This document shows, piece by piece, positions 41,064 through 51,215 of a stretch of 52,632 nucleotides of DNA (its first letter is position 1; each line of letters opens with the position of its first letter). Origin of the DNA: Actinacidiphila oryziradicis (GTDB lineage: Bacteria; Actinomycetota; Actinomycetes; Streptomycetales; Streptomycetaceae); assembly GCF_005047355.1 (NCBI RefSeq), contig NZ_SUMC01000058.1, positions 1-52,632 of the forward strand. The letters are read 5' to 3'. The notes below the pieces were generated by a model that ran no database searches, was not told the origin of the DNA, and saw nothing but the letters and a program-made list of their open reading frames with translations. The translations under genes were made by a program, and so were the position numbers.

Positions 41064-41770
41064 TTGCAGCCGGGCGAACCGCCAGGTCTTCGCCGGTACC
41101 TCTTCCGCCGAACTGTGCGGGTAGCGCCGCCGGGTGAGCCGGGCGGTGAGCTGACCCGCCTCGCTGACCGGCGAGGATCTGGTGTTCGTCCAGCGCGACA
41201 GTGGAAGCGACCAGGTGGGCTCCTGCACGATGAACTCGGCCGTCGTCAGGCCCCGCACGGGTTTGTTGTCGCGGACCGCCACCGGGAGATCGAGCAGGAG
41301 CCGGCCTTCGCCGGGCAGCAGGTCGCCCTGCCACGCACCGAAGATGATCGTGTACCCGCGCGGCATCAGGTAGCCGTTGCCCGCACCGGCGATCGTCCGC
41401 GGGCGGTTCGTGTGCGGGGCGTCGCAGAAGTACTGGATGGCCCGCTTGTTCCCCCGGTTGCCCCAGTCGAAGAACAACCGTCGACGCCCGCCGTCGACCG
41501 GCCGGTAGATCTCGACGTCCCCGCTGAACCGGACCGCCCCGTGTTGTCGCGGGGTGCGAGCGCGAGGTCGGCAATCGATCGATGGGCGGGCGCGGCCGGA
41601 TCGACCGCGTAGTGAGCCGTGGCGGTGATCACCTCGTACGCCCCGGTCCCGGCGAACCGATGACCGTCGGCGAACGGCTCGTGGGCATGGATCTCCAGCC
41701 GCACGGGCTCTCCCGGAACCAGGGTCTTCAACTGTTTATACCCCTGGGCCACCACCCGGCCCCCGACCGA
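41064..41770 (-). pseudogene. Alpha/beta-hydrolase-domain protein (Abhydrolase_10-like), N-terminal half
   Basis: Minus-strand residues run VRLEIHAHEPFADGHRFAGT, GAYEVITATAHYAVDPAAPA and HRSIADLALAPRDN, then after a frameshift near 41545 continue FFDWGNRGNKRAIQYFCDAP, AGAGNGYLMPRGYTIIFGAW and QGDLLPGEGRLLLDLPVA. This is the N-terminal part of a large hydrolase family. The sequence ends at WRFARL, before the catalytic region. Confidence 0.6.
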
Positions 41771-41817
41771 CTGCACGAGCACGGCTGGAAATGGGCGCAC
41801 TGCACGCACTGCGGACT

Positions 41818-42951
41818 GCCAGCACCTCCTACCTGGGCTTCTACTCCCCGGCGGCCATCAAGAAGTACGGCTCCAAGCTGGGCTCCGGCGGTCCGGCGGA
41901 CGTCGGCACCGGCCCGTTCGTCTTCACCAGCTACACCAAGGGCCAGAGCGTGGTCCTCACCCGGAACCCCGCCTACAACTGGGCCCCCTCCACCGCGGCA
42001 CACCAGGGCCCGGCCTACCTCGACAAGCTGACCATCCGCTTCCTCACCCAGGACTCGGTCCGCGCCGGTGCCCTGAGCAGCGGCCAAGTCCAGGTCGCCG
42101 ACCCGGTCGCGCCCACCGATGTCAAGGCCGTCGAGGCCAACTCCCAGTTGACGACGCTCACTTCGCAGGCGCCGGGGGCAAACTACAGCCTGGTGCTGAA
42201 CACCACCCAGACGCCGCTGAACGACATCAAGGTCCGCAAGGCCGTTCAGCGCGGCATCGACATCGCCACCGACGTCAAGAGCGTCTACTTCGGGGTCTAC
42301 AAGCGCGCCTGGAGCCCGGTCTCCCCGACCACGCCCTACTACGACAGCTCCCTGGCGAACAGCTGGCCCTACGACCCCGACCTGTCCAACAAGCTTCTCG
42401 ACCAGGCCGGTTGGACCACCCGCGACTCCGCGGGCTACCGCACCAAGAACGGCAAGCGGCTGTCCATCGAGTGGCCGCTGATGCCCCAGCAGTACATCCG
42501 CGAGCAGCGCGACACCCTCGGCCAGGCCATCCAGGCCGACCTGAAGAAGCTCGGCATCGAGGTCAAGCGCCCCCGCCTGGACATCGGCACCTACATCACC
42601 AAGGTCTACGGCGGCCAGGAGGCCATCGCCGACTACAGCTGGGGCCGCTTCGACCCGGACGTCCTGCGGCTGTACTTCAACAGCGCCAGCGACCCCCGCA
42701 AGGGCGGCCAGAACGCGACCTTCTACAAGGACGCCGACCTCGACAAGTGGACCGATGCCGGGAAGTCCACCCTGGACAAGACCACCCGCGAGGACGTGTA
42801 CGGCAAGACCCAGCAGCGCGCCATCGACCTCGCCCTGATTGTGCCGCTCTACGTCCGCACCGCCGTGGTCGGCGCCTCCGTCAAGGTGCACGGCCTGAAG
42901 ACCGACCCCAACACCTGGGTCAGCTTCTACGACACCTGGCTCGGGAAGTGA
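41818..42951 (+). pseudogene. Oligopeptide-type ABC substrate-binding protein, N-terminally truncated
   Basis: The frame enters mid-protein at TSYLGFYSPAAIKKYG and continues VGTGPFVFTSYTKGQSVVLT, LTIRFLTQDSVRAGALSSGQ, YSLVLNTTQTPLNDIKVRKA, ANSWPYDPDLSNKLLDQAGW and VSFYDTWLGK. This is the C-terminal two thirds of an SBP_bac_5 (DppA/OppA) protein. The signal peptide, lipobox and about 170 residues are gone; the frame is fused to unrelated upstream sequence. It is the first piece of a collapsed ABC operon. Confidence 0.85.
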
Positions 42952-42955
42952 CGTG

Positions 42956-43993
42956 ATGACGGCACACGTCCTGCGCGGCGTCGCCAAGCGGCTGGCGGCG
43001 GCGGTCGCCGTCCTGCTCGGCGCCGCCACCGTCGCCTTCGCCGCGCTCCAGCTCATCCCCGGCGACCCGGTGACGGTGATGCTCGGGCCGGGGACGGCGG
43101 CGACCCCGGCCGTACGGGCGCAGATCACCGCCCAGTACGGACTCGACCAGCCGGTCGCCGTGCAGTACCTGCACTACCTGGGCCACCTGGCCCGTGGTGA
43201 CTTCGGGGAGTCGTACCAGCTCCAGCGGCCGGTCACCGCGCTGATCGGCGACCAGCTCTGGCCGACCGTGCAACTCGCCCTGGCCGCGCTGTTCCTGGCT
43301 GTCGCTCTCGCCGTCACCGCGGCGGTGGCGACGGCGGGGCGCAACCCGGTCCTGCGGGCGGTCGCCACGTTCGCCGAACTGCTGACCGTCTCCACTCCCT
43401 CGTACTGGACCGGCATCCTGCTGCTGACCGCGTTCTCCTTACGCCGTTCGGGATACGTCGAGGCCGCGATCGGACTCGGCCTGCCCCGGCCGTTGCTGAT
43501 CATCCGTCATGTGCTCCCCAACGCGCTCGGACCCATGCTGGTCCTCGCCACGGTCGGCTTCGGCTCCTCGCTCATCGCCGCCTCCGGACTCAGCTTTCTC
43601 GGTCTCGGACCGCAGCCCCCGTCCCCCGAGTGGGCACGACCTGTCCGTGGTGGCCCGGCTCGCCGACCGCGTCGCCGTGATGTACGGCGGCCGGATAGTC
43701 GAACAGGGCCTCACCGCCAACGTACTCGGAGATCCCCGCCACCCCTACACCCGGGCCCTGCTGGACGCCGTGCCCGCCGCCCACGCCAAGGGCACCCGGC
43801 TCTCCGCCGACACCGCGTCCCGCCCTGGCCCGGCTCCGGCTCCGGATGGCTGCCCCTACGCGACCCGCTGCGCCGCCGCCGACGATGGTTGCCGCAAGGC
43901 CCTGCCCGAGCGCGACAGCCAGGGCGCGCTGTGCTGGTACCCCGCACAGCCCGTCGCCGTTACCCTCCGCGTCCCGCAGCCCGCCCGCCATGA
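42956..43993 (+). pseudogene. DppB-DppC permease fusion made by deletion
   Basis: From ATG 42956 the protein is a DppB-type N-terminus: LLGAATVAFAALQLIPGDPV, RAQITAQYGLDQPVAVQYLH, ARGDFGESYQLQRPV, and helices to SYWTGILLLTAFS. It then joins in frame to the C-terminal EAA region of a DppC-type permease (GYVEAAIGLGLPRPLLIIRH, VLPNALGPMLVLATVGFG, LIAASGLSFLGLGPQPPSPE). Homology stops at 43634, where DppD sequence begins in another frame; the remaining residues to 43993 are out-of-frame. At least three helices of each permease are missing. Confidence 0.85.
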
Positions 43994-44780
43994 CGGCGCA
44001 CCGGGCGAGGTGCTGGTCGAGGCCGACGCCATCTCCAAGCGCTTCCGGGCCCCGGACGCCACGTCGTACTACGCCGTACGCGAGGTGTCCTTCCGGCTGC
44101 GCGCCGGGGAGACTCTGGGCGTGGTCGGTGAGTCGGGCTCCGGCAAGACCACCGTCGCCCGTATCGTCCTCGGCCTGACCGAGCCCGACGCCGGCGCCGT
44201 ACGCTTCGACGGCGGCCCGTGGAGCGGCATCCCCGAGCGGTCCCGACGCGCGGCCCGGCACCGGATCCAGGCCGTGCAGCAGGACCCGCTGGGCTCCTTC
44301 GACCCGCGGTTCACCGTCGAGCGGGTGATCGGCGAGGCGGTCGCCCTCACCGGACCGCGCCGTGGCCGCGAACGCCGGGCCGCGGTCACCGAACTGCTCG
44401 ACCGGGTCGGCCTGCCGGCCGCCCTGCTGGACCGCCGTCCGCTCGAACTCTCCGGCGGCCAGCGCCAGCGCGTCGCCATCGCCCGCGCCCTCGCCCCGTC
44501 ACCCGACGTCATCGTCTGCGACGAACCGGTCTCGGCACTCGACGTGTCCGTCCAGGCGCAGATCCTCGACCTGCTGGACGACCTGAGACGCGATACCGGA
44601 GTGGCCCTGCTGTTCATCTCGCACGACCTCGGCGTCGTCCACCACGTGAGCGGCCGCATCGTGGTGATGAAGGACGGCCGGGTGGTGGAAACTGGCGACG
44701 TGGAAGAGGTCTTCGCACACCCGGCCCAGGAGTACACCCGCGAACTGCTCGCGGCCGTCCCCGGAGGAGCCCTGGCATGA
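43635..44780 (+). pseudogene. Oligopeptide ABC ATPase pair (DppD C-terminus plus complete DppF domain)
   Basis: HDLSVVARLADRVAVMYGGR and IVEQGLTANVLGDPRHPYTR are the end of a DppD-type ATPase, followed by its C-terminal region (CPYATRCAAADDGC). A complete second ATPase domain continues in the same frame: Walker A GESGSGKTT, signature LSGGQRQRVAIARAL, Walker B VIVCDEPVSALDVS and switch FISHDLGVVHH. The two domains may have been one protein originally, as in some actinobacterial DppDF. No start codon with a ribosome site precedes the DppD part. The stop overlaps the thioesterase ATG. Confidence 0.8.
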
Positions 44781-45526
44781 CCGACGACGCCTGGATCCGG
44801 AACTACCACCCCGCTCCCGACGCCGGGATCCGCCTGGTGTGCTTTCCGCACGCCGGAGGCGCGGCAGGCTACTGGTTCCCGCTGTCCGCCGCACTCACCC
44901 CCGGCATCGAGGTGCTGTCCGTCCAGTACCCCGGACGCCACGACCGGCTGAGGGAGCAGCCGTTCACCGACCTCCATCTCCTCGCCGACCACGTCGCCGA
45001 CGCGCTGTCCCCCTGGACCGACCGCCCCTACGCCCTCCTCGGCCACAGTTACGGCGCGGTCGTCGCCTACGAGGTCGCCCGCCGACTCGGACAGGACGGA
45101 ACCACCAGAGCTCCTCTGGCCCTGTTCGCCTCGGGCCGCCGTGCCCCGTCCACCCACCGCGACGAACGCCTCCACCTCGCCCCCGACCATCGTCTCGTCG
45201 CAGAACTGCGGGCCCTGAACGGCACCGCGAACCCCGCACTCGACGACGAGGAGATCCTCGCCATGGTCCTCCCGGCGCTTCGCGCCGACTACCAGGCTGT
45301 GGAGACCTACATCCACCACCCCGGCCCGCGGCTGGACATCCCCGTCACCGCTCTCGTCGGCGACACCGACCCCAAGGTCACCCTGGCCGAGGCCGGTCAG
45401 TGGAGCGATCACACCACCGCCGGATTCCTCCTGGAGGTGTTCGGTGGCGGCCACTTCTACCTGGCAGATCATCAGGAAGCCGTGATCCGCATCCTCCGAG
45501 ACCGGCTGAACGCGCATGTCCGGTAG
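44777..45526 (+). CDS. Type II thioesterase (GrsT/RifR-like)
   Basis: The 249-residue alpha/beta hydrolase has the oxyanion region RLVCFPHAGGAAGYWFPLS, the nucleophile elbow GHSYG (Ser91), ALRADYQAVETY in the lid, the acid in VGDTDPKV (Asp196 or Asp198) and the catalytic GGHFYL (His226). These enzymes edit misprimed carrier proteins in NRPS/PKS assembly lines, but no assembly-line genes are present in the window. ATG 44777 overlaps the ATPase stop (ATGA). It is intact, unlike the ABC genes before it. Confidence 0.92.
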   Translation: MTDDAWIRNYHPAPDAGIRLVCFPHAGGAAGYWFPLSAALTPGIEVLSVQYPGRHDRLREQPFTDLHLLADHVADALSPWTDRPYALLGHSYGAVVAYEVARRLGQDGTTRAPLALFASGRRAPSTHRDERLHLAPDHRLVAELRALNGTANPALDDEEILAMVLPALRADYQAVETYIHHPGPRLDIPVTALVGDTDPKVTLAEAGQWSDHTTAGFLLEVFGGGHFYLADHQEAVIRILRDRLNAHVR

Positions 45527-46292
45527 CCGTCTGCTCGCCGTCAGCGATCTCCATGTCTCCTACGAGGAGAACCGCGCGGTCGTCGAGGGGATCAGGCCCA
45601 CCGACGACGGCGACTGGCTGCTGGTCGCCGGGGACATCGGCGAGCGGTCCGCCGACATCGAGTGGACGCTGCGCCTGCTCGCCGACCGCTTCGCCCAGGT
45701 TGTCTGGGTCCCCGGCAACCACGAACTGTGGACCCACGACAGCGACCCGCTCGGCCTGCGCGGCGAACCGCGCTACCGCCACCTGGTGGACCTGTGCCGC
45801 AGCCTCGGCGTCCTCACCCCCGAGGACCCGTACACGCCTACCTCCCGCGGACGGGGCTACGGCAGCACCTCCGAGCCGGCCCCCGAGGCGTTCGACCTGG
45901 TGGTCGGACTCGCCCGGCATGGCGGGCGGGGACGGCGCCCGGCCGATCTCGCGCTCCTGTTGTTCGCCGAGCGCCTGCCGGTGCCGGAGGCCACCGTACG
46001 GGCCGCGTTCCGCGCCGCCGTGGACCGCGTCGTCCTCAGCGTCGAGAAACCCGAAGAGGACAACGACCCAGCAGAGGACCCGGAGGAGCGGGCGGCCCGG
46101 ATCGCCGACCGGGCGGTCGCCGCCGAGCTGACCATGACTCTGGTCCCGGCCCGGGCCCGGCGCATCGACGCACGGATCGCGCGCCACCTTCACGGTATGG
46201 GGCTGTCCTGGCCCCCGCCGGAACTGGCCGCCTGGACGACAACCCCGGCCCCACACCACTCACCGCTGACGACGCCACCACCTCCGCAGTGA
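45516..46292 (+). pseudogene. Metallophosphoesterase N-terminus fused to an unknown C-terminus
   Basis: Residues 1-107 are a calcineurin-like phosphoesterase start: LLAVSDLHVSYEENR (Asp11, His13), LLVAGDIGERSADIEW (Asp40) and VVWVPGNHELW (Asn68, His69). The later metal ligands (GHxH) are absent. From about residue 108 (near 45840) the sequence becomes arginine-rich and unrelated (PADLALLLFAERLPVPEATV, ELTMTLVPARARRIDARIAR). It overlaps the thioesterase by 11 nt. It looks like two genes joined by a deletion, so phosphoesterase activity is unlikely. Confidence 0.65.
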
Positions 46293-46911
46293 CCACCATG
46301 TTCCTCGGCGGCGCCGCCATCGACCCGCAGGGACTCGGGGACCTGTTCCGCGCCCTGCAGCCGGGCACGGCCGCGAACCCAATCGCCTCTCTGGCCGAGC
46401 ACACCTTCCAGGACGCTCCCGACGCCCCACGATCTTCCGTCCCGACGGCGGGATGACCACCGTCCCCGACGGCCATGTCCGCGACACCCTCCGTCTCCTG
46501 GCCGACACCGCGTCCCTCGATGACTTCCACGCGGCCTGGCAGACCGCGCAGGAGACCCGGGACTGGGCCCTGGGCCTGTGCGAGCGCCTCGAAGCCGAAC
46601 TCGATGCTGGGCAGCTCGGCGACGCCTTCAGCGAGTGGACATCCGGCCGCTGGATGCTGGCCGGGATTTACGTCATGGACGTGCTGCGCGACCGCCGCTG
46701 GTCACCCGCCGATCACGCGAACTCCACACTGCCCCTGCTGCTGATGAGGCAAGCACTGCGCGCTGCGGACGAGCAGATCCCCGGCTGTCAGTGGGATCTC
46801 CTCGACCAACCCGGCATGCTGCCCCCGCCCTTCAAACCGCTGCTCGGAATCACCACGGCCCCCAATCCAGCCGCGGCCGACGTGGCGGAAGGCCCGGGAC
46901 GCGCGGGATGA
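46293..46911 (+). pseudogene. Continuation of an unidentified protein, frame-disrupted, with an ORF from 46453
   Basis: The unknown C-terminus of the preceding frame continues in another frame as TPLTADDATTSAVTTMFLGG and AAIDPQGLGDLFRALQPGTA. A third frame (from ATG 46453) encodes 152 residues: DGHVRDTLRLLADTASLDDF, HAAWQTAQETRDWALGLCER and GRWMLAGIYVMDVLRDRRWS. I recognise no family. The last part could be a separate expressed gene; its start has no strong ribosome site. Confidence 0.4.
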
Positions 46912-47006
46912 CGGGGCCGAGTCCCACGTACAAAGCCACCATGACAATACGACTCGGCCTGGTCAATCTGAACGAGGCTGGGGGCCGTCCGGCCGGCCAG
47001 GCCCTG

Positions 47007-47028
47007 CCCGCCGGGCCCTGCCGGCGGG
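47007..47028. terminator. Candidate terminator between convergent genes
   Basis: CCCGCCGG and CCGGCGGG form an 8-bp GC stem around GCCCTG, 34 nt from the minus-strand stop at 47063. No U-run. Confidence 0.4.
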
Positions 47029-47062
47029 GCTCCAAGGGAGCGGGAAAGTCAGCGGGAGGTGT

Positions 47063-48184
47063 TCAACTGGCGGCGTGGGATCCCGCCCCCGCGGCCTGCG
47101 CCTCGAGCATGGCCAGCACGGCGTCCGCCCGCATGCCCACGAAGCTGCCGACCGGGTCGTTGAAGCCGCTCCACGGCCAGGTCACCATGTTGCCGAGGGC
47201 ACGGTACTGCTCGGTGGCCTCGGCGCCCCGGCCGTTCCTGGTGAGGCCGTAGGCGAGCCAGCCACGGGCCGCCATCAGGCGCGGGTGCGCGGGGTCGGCG
47301 GCGGCGAGGTCCGCGAGTGCGGTGTCCAGCGCAGCTGTCACCTCGGGACGCTGCCAGGCGGTCATCGGCTCGTCATCGCGGGTGAACTGCTCACGGAAGG
47401 CCTCCAGTTTGAGCATCGGGAGCAGGCTGCCGGCGGGGGCCGTGGCGATGGCGTTGTCGATGAACCCGTGCATCAACTCATGGCTACCGTGCCACTTCTG
47501 GCACCAGTACTGCAGCGCGCGGTCGTGTGCCCGCCAGTGCTGGGGCGCACGGGAGGCGATCTCCGACCACAGCGCGCGGAAGCGGTCGTTGGGCCAGTTC
47601 AGACCCATCGCGGCGGCGATGAGGACCACGTACGGGTTGGGATCGTGCGTCGGCGCGAGCTGGATCGCTTCGTAGGCCGCCTGCTCTGCCTCCCGCAACA
47701 CTCGGTGGAAACCCTCGAACTGCTCACGGCTCACCTCGGGCGCCAGCTTCGAGCTGCGGATTTGCCAGGCGACACCGACGAGCCCGTCGGCGTGCAGCAG
47801 GGCAGCGTCCGCGTTGTCGGGCTGCTCCTGGCGCCATGCCTGCAGCCAGCGGTCGTCCTCCAGCACCAGGTCGTGGAACGGGCCGAGCCGCGTCCAGGCC
47901 AGGTCCCAGTCGGTGCCGCGCCGGCCGAGGTAGCCGGCGGCCGGGCGCCAGTCGCCGACCCGTGCGGCCTCGAGGGCGGCGGCCACCTCGGGGGTGATCT
48001 CATTCCCCTGGACGATCAGCCCGGTGCGAGGAACCAGACCGTAGTCGGCCGGGTTGATGGTACGGCCACCGGTCCGCGGCGGAGCGGGCGCCGGGCGGCG
48101 GGCCAGGCGGGCCTTGCGGTAGGCAGAGGCGGCGGTGACCAGGATCAGACCGGTGCCACCACCGATCGAGGTGAGGAGATCCAT
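47063..48184 (-). CDS. Hypothetical protein paired with an M48 peptidase
   Basis: The 373-residue protein has an N-terminal membrane segment (MDLLTSIGGGTGLILVTAAS) and then a mostly helical domain: VAAALEAARVGDWRPAAGYL, DDRWLQAWRQEQPDNADAAL, RVLREAEQAAYEAIQLAPTH, HWRAHDRALQYWCQKWHGSH and PRLMAARGWLAYGLTRNGRG. The helix pairs and load/workload-like spacing resemble TPR-type repeats. The ATG at 48184 follows GGTGG... upstream, 23 nt below the peptidase stop, so they form one operon. The function is unknown. Confidence 0.75.
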   Translation of the reverse strand: MDLLTSIGGGTGLILVTAASAYRKARLARRPAPAPPRTGGRTINPADYGLVPRTGLIVQGNEITPEVAAALEAARVGDWRPAAGYLGRRGTDWDLAWTRLGPFHDLVLEDDRWLQAWRQEQPDNADAALLHADGLVGVAWQIRSSKLAPEVSREQFEGFHRVLREAEQAAYEAIQLAPTHDPNPYVVLIAAAMGLNWPNDRFRALWSEIASRAPQHWRAHDRALQYWCQKWHGSHELMHGFIDNAIATAPAGSLLPMLKLEAFREQFTRDDEPMTAWQRPEVTAALDTALADLAAADPAHPRLMAARGWLAYGLTRNGRGAEATEQYRALGNMVTWPWSGFNDPVGSFVGMRADAVLAMLEAQAAGAGSHAAS

Positions 48185-48207
48185 GATGGGGCTTTCTTGT
48201 CGGGGCG

Positions 48208-49869
48208 TCAGAGGAGTCGGGAAAGCGGGGTCGAGGCAAGCAGCGTGCGTAGGGCCGTGACGTCCTGCGGGTCCGCCATCACGGCGTCCAGCGCGGGTGG
48301 CAGCGCCTCGGCCAGGCCGTCCGCCAGCCGCAGGCGGACCGGCTCGGACCAGGACAGCTCCCAGCGCGCCGCGCCGGTCTCGGCGAGGGCCAGGATCACC
48401 AGGTCGCGCAGCGCCGAGCGGAACACCGGGCGGGTGAACTCCTGAGCGGCCCGTCCGGTGGCGGCCTGGGCTTGAGGGCTCTTGGGGAGGCGGTCGGCGA
48501 GCTCCCAGCGACGTCCAGCCGCCACCGCGTCCAGGACGGCGGCCAACGCGGCCCCCGGGCTCACTGCGCCGACGGCCTGTCGGAGTGCCTCCGCGCCCTT
48601 GGTGTGCCTGGCACAGCCTGCCCGATGGGCCAGCTCGGGCCAGTCCAGCCGGCTCATCGCCGCCGCCTCCGGCAGCAGGGTGACCGCCTCCAGAGCGGCG
48701 AGGGTCTGTTCGGAGCGGGCCAGTACACCCAGGGCAGGTCCGGAGGTGTCCGGGCCGCAGCCGTCCGGTGGGAGGGACTCGACGGCGGCGACCCGGGCCG
48801 CGATCGGTGGGTGCGAGTCGTAGGGGTCGTGCTCGTCCTCGGGCAGTTCCAGGCGCAGCTCGGTCAGCTCCTGCCGGCGCTTGGGATCGGTCAGCAGATT
48901 CGCCAGCCCGCCGTACACCTGTCCGGGCAGCGGGAGCAGCCCGTCCTCCCACCCGAGCATCGCGTAATGGTCCAGGTAGAAACTCAACGCGGCGTCCAGC
49001 GAGGGGAGTTTGCGCAGGGTGGCGGCGGTCACGTCGCGGCCGGCAATCCGGACCGCGGCAAGGTCGGCGGCGTACTCCTGACGGCGGTTCACCGACTCGG
49101 AGACGGTGACGTACAGCTTGGCGTAACCGGCGAAGATCATGGCCAGCACCCGGTCGAGGCCGCCGGTGGCCAGCCGCTTCCGTATCTTCCTGCCCTTGGC
49201 GCGGCGGGCGGCGGCCACGGCGTTCAGTTGCGCCTGCTGCTCGGCCTGCTTGCGGTCGGCGCGCCGGTGCAGATCGCCGACGGTGCGCAGCACCTCCCGG
49301 CGTCCGGCGTACACGTGCCCGCCCAACCGGGCGTCCTGGTTGCTGTAGTGGCCGAACTCATGGGCGAGGACAGAGCCGAGTTCCGCTTCGGTCAGGCCGA
49401 TCAGCAGCGGCACGCCGATCGCCAGGGTGCGCCTGCCGGGGAGCAGGTCGAGCAGTCGGGACTGTTCGCTGACGGCAGCGTTGACCTCGGCGATCAGCCG
49501 GATCTCGGCGGGCGGGCGGGTCCCGGTGCGCTCGGCCAGCTGCCGGACCCTGGCCCACAGCTCCGGCTGCTCCTCGGGCGTGACGGGCAGTCCTACGGCC
49601 GGGGCGCCGTGCCTCGGGCGGCGTGAGAGGAAGACCACCCGGAGCACCGGGTAGACGAGCAGAGCGCTGGCCAAGTACACCTTGAACGCTCCGACGCTGA
49701 ACGGATAGTTGGAGTGCTCGGCCAGGGCGACGTCCACCGCGACCGTGCCGACGACGATGCCCAGGGCCAGCAGGTAGAAGCCGGCCGGCAGGACGACAGC
49801 CAGCGCGGCTCGGACAGAGATGCTCAGGCCGCCGCGCTCGATGCGGTTCGGGGGCGCAGTGCCGCGCAT
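48208..49869 (-). CDS. M48-family membrane metalloprotease
   Basis: The 553-residue HtpX/Ste24-like zinc protease has two N-terminal membrane segments (about 22-48 and 60-82), an insert LPVTPEEQPELWARVRQLA, then the zinc motif in LGSVLAHEFGHYSNQDARLGG (HEFGH at 170-174). The downstream metal ligand is in NRRQEYAADLAAVRIAG, and SHPPIAARVAAVES completes the M48 pattern. The long C-terminal extension of about 200 residues is helical. GAGG precedes the ATG. It may process membrane or envelope proteins; the partner gene at 47063 is likely part of the same system. Confidence 0.9.
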   Translation of the reverse strand: MRGTAPPNRIERGGLSISVRAALAVVLPAGFYLLALGIVVGTVAVDVALAEHSNYPFSVGAFKVYLASALLVYPVLRVVFLSRRPRHGAPAVGLPVTPEEQPELWARVRQLAERTGTRPPAEIRLIAEVNAAVSEQSRLLDLLPGRRTLAIGVPLLIGLTEAELGSVLAHEFGHYSNQDARLGGHVYAGRREVLRTVGDLHRRADRKQAEQQAQLNAVAAARRAKGRKIRKRLATGGLDRVLAMIFAGYAKLYVTVSESVNRRQEYAADLAAVRIAGRDVTAATLRKLPSLDAALSFYLDHYAMLGWEDGLLPLPGQVYGGLANLLTDPKRRQELTELRLELPEDEHDPYDSHPPIAARVAAVESLPPDGCGPDTSGPALGVLARSEQTLAALEAVTLLPEAAAMSRLDWPELAHRAGCARHTKGAEALRQAVGAVSPGAALAAVLDAVAAGRRWELADRLPKSPQAQAATGRAAQEFTRPVFRSALRDLVILALAETGAARWELSWSEPVRLRLADGLAEALPPALDAVMADPQDVTALRTLLASTPLSRLL

Positions 49870-50079
49870 GGTCGCTCTTCCTCGTTATGGGGACGATCAC
49901 CTGGGGTGGAGGTGTGATGAGCCGCTGGCCGGCTTGCGCGGCGCCCGTGATCGTACTGGGTGGCGGCCTACCCGGACCCCCCGCCCCCGACGGCACCGAG
50001 GACACGGCGGCGGTGACGGCCGGGCCACCCTCGCATAGGCTGGCCGTGTCATCCGACGCACCGCGACGAGGATCAGCGC

Positions 50080-50607
50080 ATGCGCAGCGGCACCAGGATC
50101 CGCCTGATCGAGCCCACCGACGTCGCCGCGATCGTCGCGCATCGGGTGCGGGACTTCGAGGCTTTCCGGCCGTGGGAACCGGCCCAGCCGGCCGACTTCT
50201 TCACCCCGGAGGGCCAGGCGGAGCGGATCGACAGGCTGCTGGCCGGATACCGGGCCGGCGCGGTCTGGCCGGGCGTGGTGCTTGCCGACGACCAGGTCAT
50301 AGGGCAGGTCACCGTCGGAGGCATCCTGCTGCAGCCGCACCTGCGCCGCGGCTCCGTCGGATACTGGATCGCCAGCGTTGCCCAGAATCAAGGGCACGCC
50401 GGGCACGCCGTCGGGCTTGTACTCCGGGTGATGACGGACGAACTCGGGTTGCACCGCGCCGAGGCGTCCACCAATCTGGAGAATCTGCCGTCGCAGCGGG
50501 TGCTGCGCCGCAACGGGTTCAGCCCGTACGGCGTCGCGCACTCCTCGATCTTTCTCGACGGGAGCTGGCGGGACGGGCTGCTGTGGGAGCGGGTCCTCGG
50601 CGACTAA
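50080..50607 (+). CDS. RimJ/RimL-type N-acetyltransferase
   Basis: The 175-residue GNAT protein has RIRLIEPTDVAAIVAHRVRD, FRPWEPAQPADFFTPEGQAE, VIGQVTVGGILLQPHLRRGS, the acetyl-CoA segment VGYWIASVAQNQGHAGHAVG, and LHRAEASTNLENLPSQRVLR followed by RNGFSPYG. It matches ribosomal-protein or peptide alanine acetyltransferases. The ATG at 50080 follows GAGGATCAG. It is monocistronic. Confidence 0.9.
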   Translation: MRSGTRIRLIEPTDVAAIVAHRVRDFEAFRPWEPAQPADFFTPEGQAERIDRLLAGYRAGAVWPGVVLADDQVIGQVTVGGILLQPHLRRGSVGYWIASVAQNQGHAGHAVGLVLRVMTDELGLHRAEASTNLENLPSQRVLRRNGFSPYGVAHSSIFLDGSWRDGLLWERVLGD

Positions 50608-50727
50608 CCTCGCCGTTTCGGTTGAGATGAGGCCGGAAGCGGGGAGGAAATACGAAAGTGCCTTCTGAGCTGGGACGATGAACCTTGTCGAGGGGTTCTG
50701 TCGGTCCAAGCGGAAGGCGCTATCTGC

Positions 50728-51215
50728 GTGCAGGGTATCGGTTCTCGTCCCAAGCTCCACGTCTCCACTGACGGTTCGGGGGTGGTCGGGCACGCGGGCG
50801 CACGTTTGCTGGCGGATCTTGCCGATGCCGCCGGTCTGACCACCGCCTACTCCACTGCGCTCAGGCCGCTGCGACCGCGTGGCACCGGGCACGATCCAGG
50901 TCGGACCGCCACCGATTTCGCGGTGATGCTCGCCGACGGCAGTGAGGCGATAGCGGATCTGGCCGTGCTGCGGGACCAGGGCGAGGTATTCGGACCGGTC
51001 GCCTCCACGCCCACCGCCTGGCGGTTGCTCGCCGACACCGACGGGGCAGTACTCGCTTCGGTGCGAGCGGCCCGCGCCTCAGCCCGGGAAGTCGCCTGGA
51101 TGCAGGCCGCCGAGACCGGCCAGGACATACCGGCCGTCCAGGCCGGCGGACGAGAACTTCCCGGCCTGGTCCTGGACCTCGACGCCACGCTGAGAGTTGC
51201 TCTACGGGGCCAGAA
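50728..51215 (+). pseudogene. IS1380-family transposase, N-terminal part
   Basis: From GTG 50728 the protein reads HVSTDGSGVVGHAGARLLAD, TAYSTALRPLRPRGTGHDPG, SEAIADLAVLRDQGEVFGPV and LPGLVLDLDATLRVA, typical of the first third of Streptomyces IS1380 transposases. LDLDATL contains the first catalytic Asp. Homology stops at about 51215 and the rest (about 290 residues) is missing, so it is inactive. Confidence 0.85.
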
